A stretch of 64,000 nucleotides of DNA, taken from the NCBI RefSeq assembly GCF_907164575.1, contig NZ_CAJQYY010000025.1:38272-102271 (forward strand), in the 5' to 3' direction. Below are positions 51,423 through 59,390 of this stretch, in pieces. This DNA comes from Paraburkholderia gardini (GTDB taxonomy: Bacteria; Pseudomonadota; Gammaproteobacteria; Burkholderiales; Burkholderiaceae). The notes below the pieces were generated by a model. The model did not search any database. It worked only from the letters and a program-made list of their open reading frames with translations, and was not told the DNA's origin. Position 1 is the first letter of the stretch. Every line of letters starts with the position of its first letter. Position numbers and translations under genes: made by a program.

Positions 51423-52478
51423 TCAACGAGCGGCGACGGCCTCCAGCGGTTTCGCTGCCGATTGCTCCTCGGCGACAATGCGCAGTTCGATGAAACGTCG
51501 AGCCCGGCCCGATCCACCATCGTTCGGGAGAAGCACCGGCTGAAGCTGCATCAGTTCGTTTTGACCGATGATCTGCTGTTGCCCCTCGATGATCGGCTTG
51601 TCTTCTGTGTTGAAGGCGAGTTCTACCAGCTCTTTCAGATGCGACGTCAATTCGTGATCGTCGAGCGCGAAAGTTCGGGCTGACCCCCAGAAATAGTGCG
51701 TAGTCCACTCCGTTTCCGGTGTGGTGATGTTGGGGTTGCACGTGTCGTAGCCTTCCTCACGCGGACGTCCAACCGGTGTTACACCATAGAAAGTCACCAT
51801 AGTGCCGGGTGGATCGCATCGCATCTCGAGCCAATGGTCGACCTTCTCGGGAATGCCGGGAATGGCCTTGAAGAAGACTGGCGTGGACATGCCAGAGTAG
51901 AAGAGCCGTGTCCAGATCGTGCCATCTTCTTCCGTGAGCTTGAATATCTCCCGCGCCATCTCGCGCGGCTCGAGCGTTTTGACGTGAACGAATGAAGCGT
52001 GCGAGAGGTCCGTCAGATTGTCGTTCACCAGCAGATAGTTCGCGTTCAGCTTGAGGTATCCGTGCATCGACGCGTAGTGGGTGGTGTCGGTCAGCCACGG
52101 CAGATCGGGGATCAGATCTGGATCGGCGAACTCGGGGTCGCCCATCCAGATCCAGACCATTCCCCATCGCTCGTGAAGCGGATAGCTTCGAACCTTGGCG
52201 GCTTTCGGGATGAGTCCGGCCCCGTTCGGATTGTCCGTGCACGTTCCGCTGCAGTCGAACCTCAGGCCGTGGTAGAGGCACTCGATCTGGTCGTTCAGAA
52301 GCGTTCCCATACTGAGTGGAGCGAAACGATGCGGACACCGGTCGGCGAGCGCGACCGGCATGCCGTCCGCCTTGCGATACAGAACGACCGGCTCGTTCAG
52401 GAACCGGCGGGTGATCAGCCTGTTGCCGAGTTCGTCACCCCAGATAGCGCCGTACCACGCATTCTTGAGAAACTTCAT
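51423..52478 (-). CDS. vanA-like: Rieske oxygenase, VanA-type aromatic O-demethylase subunit (copy 1)
   Basis: A 351-residue oxygenase that removes a methyl group from a methoxyaromatic acid, releasing formaldehyde. The Rieske cluster ligands are CPHRFAPLS (Cys-x-His near 47) and CLYHGLRF (Cys-x-x-His near 67). The mononuclear iron site is LTDLSHASFVH near 158 (Asp-x-x-His-x4-His). Length matches VanA (about 350). AAGGAGGAAAACGGC precedes the ATG. It is about 44% Pro/charged-patterned like the copy at 59391, but no reductase gene is next to it, so it likely uses the VanB at 60422. The paired operator lies about 200 bp upstream. Confidence 0.87.
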   Translation of the reverse strand: MKFLKNAWYGAIWGDELGNRLITRRFLNEPVVLYRKADGMPVALADRCPHRFAPLSMGTLLNDQIECLYHGLRFDCSGTCTDNPNGAGLIPKAAKVRSYPLHERWGMVWIWMGDPEFADPDLIPDLPWLTDTTHYASMHGYLKLNANYLLVNDNLTDLSHASFVHVKTLEPREMAREIFKLTEEDGTIWTRLFYSGMSTPVFFKAIPGIPEKVDHWLEMRCDPPGTMVTFYGVTPVGRPREEGYDTCNPNITTPETEWTTHYFWGSARTFALDDHELTSHLKELVELAFNTEDKPIIEGQQQIIGQNELMQLQPVLLPNDGGSGRARRFIELRIVAEEQSAAKPLEAVAAR

Positions 52479-52680
52479 GCCGTTTTCCTCCTTGTTGTGT
52501 GATATCCGCTCATGCACAAGATGCTTAGGATGCTGGCCGCGGCACTCGGCCCCGGATCTCATGGATGCCGCTTGTCGAACGCAGCTCCAAGCGTAGGGCT
52601 CCGCGGCAGGTCAACGGACGAATGTGCGAACGGTTCCAGCCAGCAGCGCTCGTCATGCCCGGCCACTCTGCTCATTTAGA

Positions 52681-52712
52681 ATACTGAATAGTATTTAAAA
52701 ACCTAAAAGTAT
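52681..52712 (-). promoter_or_regulatory. Paired operator ATACY-N4-RGTAT upstream of the first Rieske gene
   Basis: Perfect site ATACTGAATAGTAT (52681-52694) and one-mismatch site AAACCTAAAAGTAT (52699-52712), starting 18 bp apart. Read on the minus strand it has the same layout as the pairs near ligJ and the MFS gene: a degenerate site first, then 4 bp, then a perfect one. It lies 203-234 bp upstream of the Rieske start. Confidence 0.7.
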
Positions 52713-52758
52713 TCCAGTGATGGCGGTTAGGGGTTTTCCCATATGTGTGCGCAGGTCG

Positions 52759-53781
52759 CTACAGTCCCCACGCCTTGAGCTTCGCGTCGAGTCGCGGATA
52801 GACACGTCGTGCGTTCGTTTCGCATACTTTTTGCCTGTCCTCGGTCGAGAGCGCGGTTGCGTTGATGTATCGCCGCGTGTCGTCGAACGGAAAACCGGTT
52901 TCCGGATCGATTCCCCGTACCGCGCCCATCATCTCCGAACCGAACAACACGTTGTCCACACCGACGACCTCGAGCAGCAGGTCGATGCCGGGCTGGTGGT
53001 AAACGCATGTATCGAAGAAGACGTTGTTCATGAGATGCCGACGCAGATCGGGCTTTTTCAGCATGTCGGCGAGACCCCGGTAGCGTCCCCAGTGATACGG
53101 GACCGCGCCGCCGCCGTGAGGGATGACAAATCGCAACTCAGGGAAGTCGCCGAACAGGTCCGCCTGCAGCAACTGCATGAATGCGGTGGTATCCGCATTG
53201 ATGTAATGCGCACCGGTGGTATGAAAGCAGGCGTTGCAGGAGCCTGAGACGTGAATCATTGCCGGCACGTTGAGTTCGATCATTTTTTCGTACAGCGGAT
53301 ACCACGCTCGATCCGTCAACGGGGGCGACGTCCAATGGCCGCCCGATGGATCCGGGTTGAGATTACAGCCGACGAAACCGTGTTCGAGAACGCAGCGCTC
53401 CAGTTCCTGGATCGAATTTTCGATCGGTACGCCCGGGGACTGCGGGAGCTGGCATACGCCGATGAACTGCTCGGGAAACAGATGCACGATTCTCGCGACC
53501 AGATCGTTGCAGGCGTGGGCCCACGCGAGGCTCGTTTGCTCGTTGCCGATGTGATGTCCCATGCCTGCCGCGCGAGGGGAAAAAAGCGTGAGGTCGATGC
53601 CACGCTCATTCATCAGCCGTAGCTGATTCTGTTCGATCGAAGCGCGGATCTCGTCATTGCCGATATCGGAATAGGAAGGAGCGTGCGCGTGCCCGTGCTG
53701 AAGATGTTTTATCTGTGCGTCGCGAAACGCATGGTGTGCCGCGGGTTCCGTCGTGTAATGGCAGTGACAGTCGATGTTCAT
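52759..53781 (-). CDS. ligJ: 4-oxalomesaconate hydratase
   Basis: A 340-residue amidohydrolase-superfamily (COG2159) enzyme that hydrates 4-oxalomesaconate to 4-carboxy-4-hydroxy-2-oxoadipate in the protocatechuate 4,5-cleavage and gallate pathways. Metal-site motifs: MNIDCHCHYTTEP at the N-terminus (His-x-His), GFVGCNLNPDPSGGHWTSPP near 140, FVIPHGGGAVPYHWGRYRGL near 230, NNVFFDTCVYHQPGIDLLLE near 255, and FGSEMMGAVRGIDPETGFPF near 285, then NARRVYPRLDAKLKAWG. These strings agree closely with what I recall of LigJ. A paired operator lies 46-77 bp upstream of the start. Confidence 0.85.
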   Translation of the reverse strand: MNIDCHCHYTTEPAAHHAFRDAQIKHLQHGHAHAPSYSDIGNDEIRASIEQNQLRLMNERGIDLTLFSPRAAGMGHHIGNEQTSLAWAHACNDLVARIVHLFPEQFIGVCQLPQSPGVPIENSIQELERCVLEHGFVGCNLNPDPSGGHWTSPPLTDRAWYPLYEKMIELNVPAMIHVSGSCNACFHTTGAHYINADTTAFMQLLQADLFGDFPELRFVIPHGGGAVPYHWGRYRGLADMLKKPDLRRHLMNNVFFDTCVYHQPGIDLLLEVVGVDNVLFGSEMMGAVRGIDPETGFPFDDTRRYINATALSTEDRQKVCETNARRVYPRLDAKLKAWGL

Positions 53782-53826
53782 GGCGTGAGACGTCCGGGAG
53801 TGAAGGGTCCAGTTCCGACTGAAAGC

Positions 53827-53858
53827 ATACTTAATAGTTTCTGGATACCGGATAGTAT
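53827..53858. promoter_or_regulatory. Paired operator on the ligJ side
   Basis: ATACTTAATAGTTT (53827-53840, one mismatch in the right arm) and ATACCGGATAGTAT (53845-53858, perfect ATACY-N4-RGTAT), starting 18 bp apart, 46-77 bp upstream of the ligJ start. Confidence 0.7.
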
Positions 53859-53942
53859 TTAAGAGCGGCGGGCGGCTGTCAATACGCGACGAACCCGCAT
53901 GCTTCGCCCCATGCGGGAAAACCCCTGCGTTTCAGATGTGGA

Positions 53943-53974
53943 ATACCGATAGGTTTATGCATACCATATGGTAT
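53943..53974. promoter_or_regulatory. Paired operator on the MFS side
   Basis: ATACCGATAGGTTT (53943-53956, one mismatch) and ATACCATATGGTAT (53961-53974, a perfect 14-bp palindrome), starting 18 bp apart, 210-241 bp upstream of the MFS start. Confidence 0.72.
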
Positions 53975-54183
53975 CTGAATTTTGTCAAATCGCTCCATTG
54001 GTGCGGACTTCCGGTTGGACGAGGACAGGTTCAAGCAATGCTGAGGCTGGCTCGAACAGGTTTTTGAATGAAAGCGATTCGAAATAAAAAGTAGGATGAC
54101 GAAATAAGTTTTTTCAGTGGTATGGCCGCCATTCGTGCGCGTTTTAAAGACTTCGTTAAGAAATTACAAGAGGAGACAAGGAA

Positions 54184-55440
54184 ATGGATTCGACAGGAAG
54201 GCACGACCGTGCCTATGAGTTTAAGACGCTGTTCCTGCTTGCGTTGGGCTTTGGCCTCGTCGGGCTCGACCGGTGGATGGTGGCGCCGCTGTTTCCGTAC
54301 ATGATGCGGGACCTGGGCTTGAACTTCCAGCAACTGGGCAATCTGATTGGTGTGCTGGCTATAGCGTGGGGCGTCTGGGCCATAGCGATCGGCCCGATCT
54401 CAGACCGGATCGGCTGCAAGCGAATCCTGGTCGGGACAATGATTGCGTTCTCGCTGCTGTCAGGATTTTCCGGAATGGCTACGGGCTATCTGAGCCTGTT
54501 GCTGATCCGCGGCATCATGGGCGTGGCAGAAGGTGCCTTTACGCCGGCCAGTGTAGCGGCCACCGGCGAAGCATCGCTGCCGTCGCGCCGAGGTTTCAAC
54601 CTCGGGTTGCAGATGAGCACGTTTTCGCTGTTTGGCATGGGCATCGCACCTATCCTTGCCACTCAATTGCTTCGCGTCTTGCCGTCATGGCATTGGGTGT
54701 TTCTCGTGTCCGCGCTGCCGGGACTGATCGTGGCTGCCTTGATTGCAAAGGTACTGCACGACCGGCCGCAGAGGCAGGAAACCAACCTTCACGTGCATCG
54801 ACCGAAGACCCAGTGGCGTGCCATGTTCCGCAGCAGAAATGTGATTGTGGCCATGCTGGGAATGCTATGCGCGATGGCTGGCATCTTCGTGATCGGTGCG
54901 ATGGTGCCTTCGTACCTCGTAGCGGTACTGCATCTCGACACCCAAAGCATGGGTTTCGTGGCATCCGCGCTTGGTTGGGGCGGCTTCATCGGCTCGTTCG
55001 CCCTGTCCGGAATCTCCGATTATATCGGGCGCAAAGCCGCTGCCATCGGCGCTTTCGCGGGCGCTGCAGCACTGCTGTTCCTGTTTGCCAGAACCGGTGC
55101 GAATCCCACCATGCTGTTCGTGCTCCTGTTCGGCATCTCGATGTGCTCGATCGGTCTGCTCAGCCTGCTGAGCGGCCCCATCGCGACTGAAGCGGCGCCT
55201 GCGGGGCTCATAGCGTCCACGATTGGGCTGGTGTCCGGAATTGGCGAGATTTTCGGCGGCGGTGTGGCGCCAGCGATCGCGGGCTACATCGCCCAGAACT
55301 TCGGCTTGCCGCACGTTTTCGACTTCGCACTGGTGGGCCTTGTGCTCGGTGTGTTCGTGACTGCGGCACTCGTCGAGACGGCGCCTCGGCGCAGGTACGC
55401 CGCCGCTGCCTCGGGCGAGGATCCTCAACGGGTGGCGTAG
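54184..55440 (+). CDS. MFS transporter, aromatic acid:H+ symporter type
   Basis: A 418-residue twelve-span permease. Span 1 is TLFLLALGFGLVGLDRWMVA, with Asp of GLDRWMVAPL in the position conserved in aromatic acid/anion symporters. The loop 2-3 motif is GPISDRIGCKRILVGTMIAF near 75, and RGIMGVAEGAFTPASVAATG follows near 110. The second half starts NVIVAMLGMLCAMAGIFVIG near 220. GAGACAAGGAA precedes the ATG. It is divergent from ligJ and shares the operator region, so it likely imports the aromatic acid substrate of the cluster. Confidence 0.88.
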   Translation: MDSTGRHDRAYEFKTLFLLALGFGLVGLDRWMVAPLFPYMMRDLGLNFQQLGNLIGVLAIAWGVWAIAIGPISDRIGCKRILVGTMIAFSLLSGFSGMATGYLSLLLIRGIMGVAEGAFTPASVAATGEASLPSRRGFNLGLQMSTFSLFGMGIAPILATQLLRVLPSWHWVFLVSALPGLIVAALIAKVLHDRPQRQETNLHVHRPKTQWRAMFRSRNVIVAMLGMLCAMAGIFVIGAMVPSYLVAVLHLDTQSMGFVASALGWGGFIGSFALSGISDYIGRKAAAIGAFAGAAALLFLFARTGANPTMLFVLLFGISMCSIGLLSLLSGPIATEAAPAGLIASTIGLVSGIGEIFGGGVAPAIAGYIAQNFGLPHVFDFALVGLVLGVFVTAALVETAPRRRYAAAASGEDPQRVA

Positions 55441-55731
55441 GCCGGCCGGGGATCGATCGAACGGGGAAGACGTTCGAGGTGGCAGGCTAAAACCGTACCG
55501 GGAAACCCCTTGGGGGGACTTTCACGCAGTCGAACGACGCGAGGCAGTTAGCTGGAATTCTGCTGATGCCGCGCGCCTTTTTTGAACGCAAGGCGAATGG
55601 GATGCCGCATCAATTCGCAGACGCCGACGCGCAAGAAGCTAACGAAAGAGTACAGCGAATCGACAACACGCTCGACGTCCACCACGCAGTTTTCGTTTTT
55701 GAAGTTCCAACATAAAGATTCAGGAGATGAA

Positions 55732-56817
55732 ATGAAGTTGAATGTGATTCTGGTCGTTGCCGGCCTCGCCGTCGCTGTGAATGCGCAGGCTCAGAGTAGC
55801 GTCACGCTGTTTGGCCTCATCGATGCCGGTGTGAGCTACGTGAGCAATGAGGGTGGTAAGGGCAGCCTTAAATTCGACGACGGGATTTATACGCCGAATT
55901 TCTTCGGTATCCGCGGTACCGAGGATATCGGTGGCGGCACGAGCGTGATCTTCAAGCTCGTTGACCAGTTCGATGTCGGGACGGGCAGCATCATTTCCGG
56001 GCAGACGTTCTTCGGTCAGGAGGCTTACGTTGGACTGCAGAACGACCGGTTCGGCTCGATCAGGCTGGGTGAACAATATGACTTCATGTCGGAAGCGTTG
56101 CTGTTTACCGGGACCGATGGCACGCTGTATGGCGGTGGGTTCTACAATTTCAGAAATGGTCCGTTCGACAACCTGCAGATTCCGAACAACCCAACTGGCG
56201 CGATGAGCTGGGACCGCCTGAACGGGGTGCCGATCGACAACTCGGTGAAATACACCTCGCCTGTGTTCGGCGGCTTCACGTTTGGCGCGATGTATGGGTT
56301 TGGGAACGTTGCGGGAAGCATATCGAACAACAACGCGTACAGCTTTGGCCTGACGTATCGCAGCAGTTCATTGTCCGGCGGAGCGGCCTATACGAGTCAA
56401 CGCTACACGGGTATCGAAACTGGCGGCCCGCAGGTGCGGATCGCCAACTGGGGAGTCGGTTTGCGCTACAGCTTCAGCACCCTAGCCGTGAACGGACTGG
56501 TGACGACGGTAAAGAACGAGTTCACCGGTGCTGCGGCGTATGTGGGGCAGATCGGCCTGACATGGCAGCCGTCTCCGTTCTGGTCGTTCACGACGGACTA
56601 CATGTACATGAAGGGCAATGAACAGCTGAACAACAACCACGCACATCAGCTGACCGCGGCGTTGACATACCAGCTCTCGAAGCGCACTGGCGTCTACGCG
56701 GAAGCGGTGTATCAGCGCGCCAACAGCGGTGCGCAGGCACAGATCAACGGCGTGTTCGTACCGTCGGGTTCGCCTTCGCAGGCCATTGGGCGAGTTGGCA
56801 TCAAGACGATGTTCTGA
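55732..56817 (+). CDS. Outer-membrane porin, Burkholderia OmpC-like (catabolic island copy)
   Basis: A 361-residue porin. Signal peptide LNVILVVAGLAVAVNAQAQ, mature start SSVTLFGLIDAGVSYVSNEG, then TPNFFGIRGTEDIGGGTSVI near 45-60, GQTFFGQEAYVGLQNDRFGS near 95 and a C-terminal Phe in RVGIKTMF. CAGGAGATGAA provides the ribosome site at the chosen ATG; an open stretch upstream is not signal-peptide-like. It follows the MFS gene by 291 bp of apparently gene-free DNA (55441-55731), in which I saw no paired operator. It likely lets aromatic acids pass the outer membrane. Confidence 0.9.
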   Translation: MKLNVILVVAGLAVAVNAQAQSSVTLFGLIDAGVSYVSNEGGKGSLKFDDGIYTPNFFGIRGTEDIGGGTSVIFKLVDQFDVGTGSIISGQTFFGQEAYVGLQNDRFGSIRLGEQYDFMSEALLFTGTDGTLYGGGFYNFRNGPFDNLQIPNNPTGAMSWDRLNGVPIDNSVKYTSPVFGGFTFGAMYGFGNVAGSISNNNAYSFGLTYRSSSLSGGAAYTSQRYTGIETGGPQVRIANWGVGLRYSFSTLAVNGLVTTVKNEFTGAAAYVGQIGLTWQPSPFWSFTTDYMYMKGNEQLNNNHAHQLTAALTYQLSKRTGVYAEAVYQRANSGAQAQINGVFVPSGSPSQAIGRVGIKTMF

Positions 56818-56828
56818 CGTCAGACGAG

Positions 56829-56863
56829 CTGTCGGCACATTCGGGTAACCGATGTGCCGACAG
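56829..56863. terminator. Bidirectional hairpin between porin and cupin genes
   Basis: Perfect 12-bp stem CTGTCGGCACAT (56829-56840) / ATGTGCCGACAG (56852-56863), extended by an inner CGG/CCG. It sits 11 bp after the porin stop and 17 bp after the convergent cupin stop. There is no clear T-run, so stem strength rather than a classical tail supports the call. Confidence 0.65.
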
Positions 56864-56880
56864 AGCCAAGAACAGTTCGA

Positions 56881-57441
56881 TCAGGCGCGGCGAGCACCGA
56901 TCAGGATGAAGGCCATCGTGGTGACGCGATCGCTGTGGTTACGCCAGGCATGCCGGGTTCCGCATTGAATCGCAATGTCTCCGGCGCGCATGTAGGTCAG
57001 GTGGCCATCGTCGAGCTCGAGCCAGATCTCGCCGTCGACGACGATATCGTAGTCGATCGACTCAGTCGTATGCATGCCCGGGTGGTCCCGTTCGAACAAC
57101 TCCGCGAGCCCGGGCAGATGGGTCGCAAATTCTTCTCCCGCTGCTGCAGGATCGAATCCGGGGGCGGCCATGACGCTGTCCGGGGGAAACTTCACGATCA
57201 GAAGACGTGTTTCTCCGTACGCCGGTGTTACCACGAGCCCCGGATGAGCTGAGTCTGTCTGGCCGGCAGGCAGTTCGGGGTGGCTGGACGTCGCCCACGC
57301 CAACGCGGAGACGAGGCCCGGCGTTGCCGCATGGAGATGGGCGTTCGGCACGAGGCCGTCGCTGACGACCACTGACTTGCCGCCACGAACGCCGGTAACG
57401 ATCCGGCGCGGCATCTCAGAACTGGCTTTTGTATTCGACAT
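56881..57441 (-). CDS. Cupin-domain protein of unknown substrate
   Basis: A 186-residue protein. The conserved cupin core lies in the C-terminal half: ERDHPGMHTTESIDYDIVVD (His-x-Thr then Glu), GEIWLELDDGHLTYMRAGDI (Gly-Asp turn) and IQCGTRHAWRNHSD (second His). The N-terminal half (VVVSDGLVPNAHLH) is a separate strand-rich region. AAGGAGG precedes the ATG. It is the last gene of a ligK-ADH operon on the minus strand and starts inside the end of ligK. It may be an isomerase, dioxygenase or sensor for a pathway acid; I cannot decide. Confidence 0.8.
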   Translation of the reverse strand: MSNTKASSEMPRRIVTGVRGGKSVVVSDGLVPNAHLHAATPGLVSALAWATSSHPELPAGQTDSAHPGLVVTPAYGETRLLIVKFPPDSVMAAPGFDPAAAGEEFATHLPGLAELFERDHPGMHTTESIDYDIVVDGEIWLELDDGHLTYMRAGDIAIQCGTRHAWRNHSDRVTTMAFILIGARRA

Positions 57442-58105
57442 ATTGAAGACCTCCTTCGGCAAGTTGTGACCGCATGTTGTTGATGTCCATACTGAGTTCA
57501 CCGTTTGCGTATCGATCGCGCTTGATGGCCTCGTCGCGTTCGCGGGCACACGCGATATCGAGCACCTGCGTTGCCCGAGTCCTGGGGACGACGCAGACGC
57601 CGTCGTCATCCGCAAGCAGGACGTCGCCCGGATGGATCAATGCGCCGGCGCAGACCACGGGTACCTGCACGTTGCCGAGCGTGTGCTTGACCGTGCCTTG
57701 CGCGCTGACGCAACGCGACCATACGGGGAACTGCATGTCCGTGAGCGATGCAACGTCGCGTACGCCGGCGTCGATGATCAGGCCACGAACGCCATGAGCC
57801 TTAAGCGACGTCGCGAGTAGGTCGCCGAAGTAGCCGTCTTCACAGACCGATGTCGGCGCAACCACCAGTATGTCGCCGGGCCTCGCCTGTTCCACTGCGA
57901 CGTGGATCGTCCAGTTGTCGCCCGGCGCCACCTGGCATGTAAGCGCGTTGCCCGCGATTCGTGCGCCGCGATAGATAGGCCGCATGTAGGACGAGAGAAG
58001 TCCAGTGCGTCCCTGTGCTTCGTGCACGGTGGACACGCCGAGCGACGCAAGGCCGTCGACGACCGACTGATCGGTACGGGGGGTATTAGTGACTACGATT
58101 GGCAT
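57416..58105 (-). CDS. ligK: 4-carboxy-4-hydroxy-2-oxoadipate aldolase (RraA-like fold)
   Basis: A 229-residue RraA-type class II aldolase that splits 4-carboxy-4-hydroxy-2-oxoadipate to pyruvate and oxaloacetate and may decarboxylate oxaloacetate. Motifs: GVSTVHEAQGRTGLLSSYMR near residue 25, ARIAGNALTCQVAPGDNWTI near 50, ARPGDILVVAPTSVCEDGYF near 75, GVRGLIIDAGVRDVASLTDM with the Asp metal/phosphate-like site near 115, and GDVLLADDDGVCVVPRTRA near 160. The start ATG follows GAGGGAAACAGGC; an in-frame GTG is 15 bases upstream. It completes the LigJ-LigK branch and lies downstream of the alcohol dehydrogenase gene. Confidence 0.85.
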   Translation of the reverse strand: MPIVVTNTPRTDQSVVDGLASLGVSTVHEAQGRTGLLSSYMRPIYRGARIAGNALTCQVAPGDNWTIHVAVEQARPGDILVVAPTSVCEDGYFGDLLATSLKAHGVRGLIIDAGVRDVASLTDMQFPVWSRCVSAQGTVKHTLGNVQVPVVCAGALIHPGDVLLADDDGVCVVPRTRATQVLDIACARERDEAIKRDRYANGELSMDINNMRSQLAEGGLQYVEYKSQF

Positions 58106-58124
58106 GCCTGTTTCCCTCACGTTC

Positions 58125-59240
58125 TCAAGGAACGATCACGTAATTGCTGAAGCCGCCATGGCGCGCCCCGATACCCGAAATCGCGCGGTTGATGTCGTCG
58201 AGCTTCGCCACTTCGTGCTGCAGGATCGACAGATCGATGGTTTGCGAACGCAACATTTCGACGATATCGTATCCCTCGGTTGACGTGAACCACGCCGACC
58301 CGATGAGTTTCATCGAGTTGTCCATCAGCCACTTCATGTCGATTGCCAGCTTGCCGACGGTTCCGCCGATGTTGACGATCGTGCCGCCGCGAGCCACGCC
58401 GTGCATCGCATCATCGAATATATCCAGCGATACGGCCGCGCCGAGCGTGTCCACCATGAAATGGGCGCCATGACCATCAGTGCGTGTGCGGACCCAGTCG
58501 CTGATGCTGCCGTCTTCAGTCGAAAAAACTTCGATCCGGTTGGGTGCGAGTGCCCGCACGCGCTCGAGCAACGTGTGGTTTCTGCCGGTTCCGAAGATGC
58601 GGCTCGCGCCCATGGCCAGTGCGAACAGCGTTGCGCTCAGGCCGAGCGTGCCCGACACGCCGTTGATGATCAGCGACTTGCCCGCGAGGTGACCGAATTT
58701 GCGCAAGGCCGAATAGGCCGTACCCATGTAGCCGAGGCGTGCGGCCTCTTCGAACGACATGTTGTCGGCGAGCTTGATGATCGCGCTCTGGGGCGCCCCC
58801 ATGTATTCGCAGAAACCACCGTGCGGATAGAGATCGTAGATGGTTTGCGATTTCTCTTTCGAAAAGCCGAAATAGCCATTAAATACGAAGTACTCGCAGG
58901 CGACACGATTGTCGGACAGACATGCCGGGCACGAACCGCACGCCCGCACCGGATTGACGTAGACGCGATCTCCCGGTTGAAGCCCCACCACCTGGCTGCC
59001 GACCTCCACGATGACGCCTGCCGGGTCCAGCCCGAAAACCGCCGGCAGGTCGGGCTGCGGCAGATGCGGGCACCAGGCGGGCCAGTTGGCGAGCACGTTT
59101 CCGAGGTTGGGGACCATCCCGCATGCCTTGACTTCAACGACTACGTCAGTGGCTTGCGGAACCGGGCGTTCGATCATATCGATCTGCATTGGCTGACCGA
59201 CGGCGTGCATTCGCGCAGCACGCATCATCTTGGACGGCAT
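58125..59240 (-). CDS. Zinc-type alcohol dehydrogenase family oxidoreductase
   Basis: A 371-residue medium-chain dehydrogenase. The catalytic domain contains PAVFGLDPAGVIVEVGSQVV near 66 and LQPGDRVYVNPVRACGSCPA then CLSDNRVACE (structural zinc Cys pattern). The catalytic-zinc Cys near 40 reads VKACGMVPNLGNVLANW, so the usual Cys-H pattern is altered. The nucleotide fold is SLIINGVSGTLGLSATLFAL near 185. Substrate unknown; an oxidation of an aldehyde or alcohol intermediate of the aromatic route fits its operon (ADH-ligK-cupin), but this is inference. The operator pair at 59298-59329 is just upstream. Confidence 0.82.
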   Translation of the reverse strand: MPSKMMRAARMHAVGQPMQIDMIERPVPQATDVVVEVKACGMVPNLGNVLANWPAWCPHLPQPDLPAVFGLDPAGVIVEVGSQVVGLQPGDRVYVNPVRACGSCPACLSDNRVACEYFVFNGYFGFSKEKSQTIYDLYPHGGFCEYMGAPQSAIIKLADNMSFEEAARLGYMGTAYSALRKFGHLAGKSLIINGVSGTLGLSATLFALAMGASRIFGTGRNHTLLERVRALAPNRIEVFSTEDGSISDWVRTRTDGHGAHFMVDTLGAAVSLDIFDDAMHGVARGGTIVNIGGTVGKLAIDMKWLMDNSMKLIGSAWFTSTEGYDIVEMLRSQTIDLSILQHEVAKLDDINRAISGIGARHGGFSNYVIVP

Positions 59241-59297
59241 TTCGTCTCCTGTTGTCTGTCTGGATCACATTGATGGTCGTCGGTACAAATGCTTGAC

Positions 59298-59329
59298 ATT
59301 CCGGCGAGTATTGACATACTACTAAGTAT
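59298..59329. promoter_or_regulatory. Paired operator between the ADH operon and the second Rieske operon
   Basis: ATTCCGGCGAGTAT (59298-59311, one mismatch in the left arm) and ATACTACTAAGTAT (59316-59329, perfect), starting 18 bp apart. It lies 58-89 bp upstream of the ADH start (minus) and 62-93 bp upstream of the Rieske start (plus), so it can serve both divergent operons. Confidence 0.7.
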
Positions 59330-59390
59330 CCGAATGCGTTGCAAGAATCGCGGCGCTCTCACCCGACACATATATACGGAGGCAACCCCC

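Larger units (their letters stand above)
53782..54183. other. Divergent promoter region with two paired operators
   Basis: 402 bp between ligJ (minus) and the MFS gene (plus), AT-rich for this window. It holds the operator pairs at 53827-53858 and 53943-53974. One pair lies nearer each gene, so both promoters are probably controlled together. No small gene was recognised. Confidence 0.6.
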
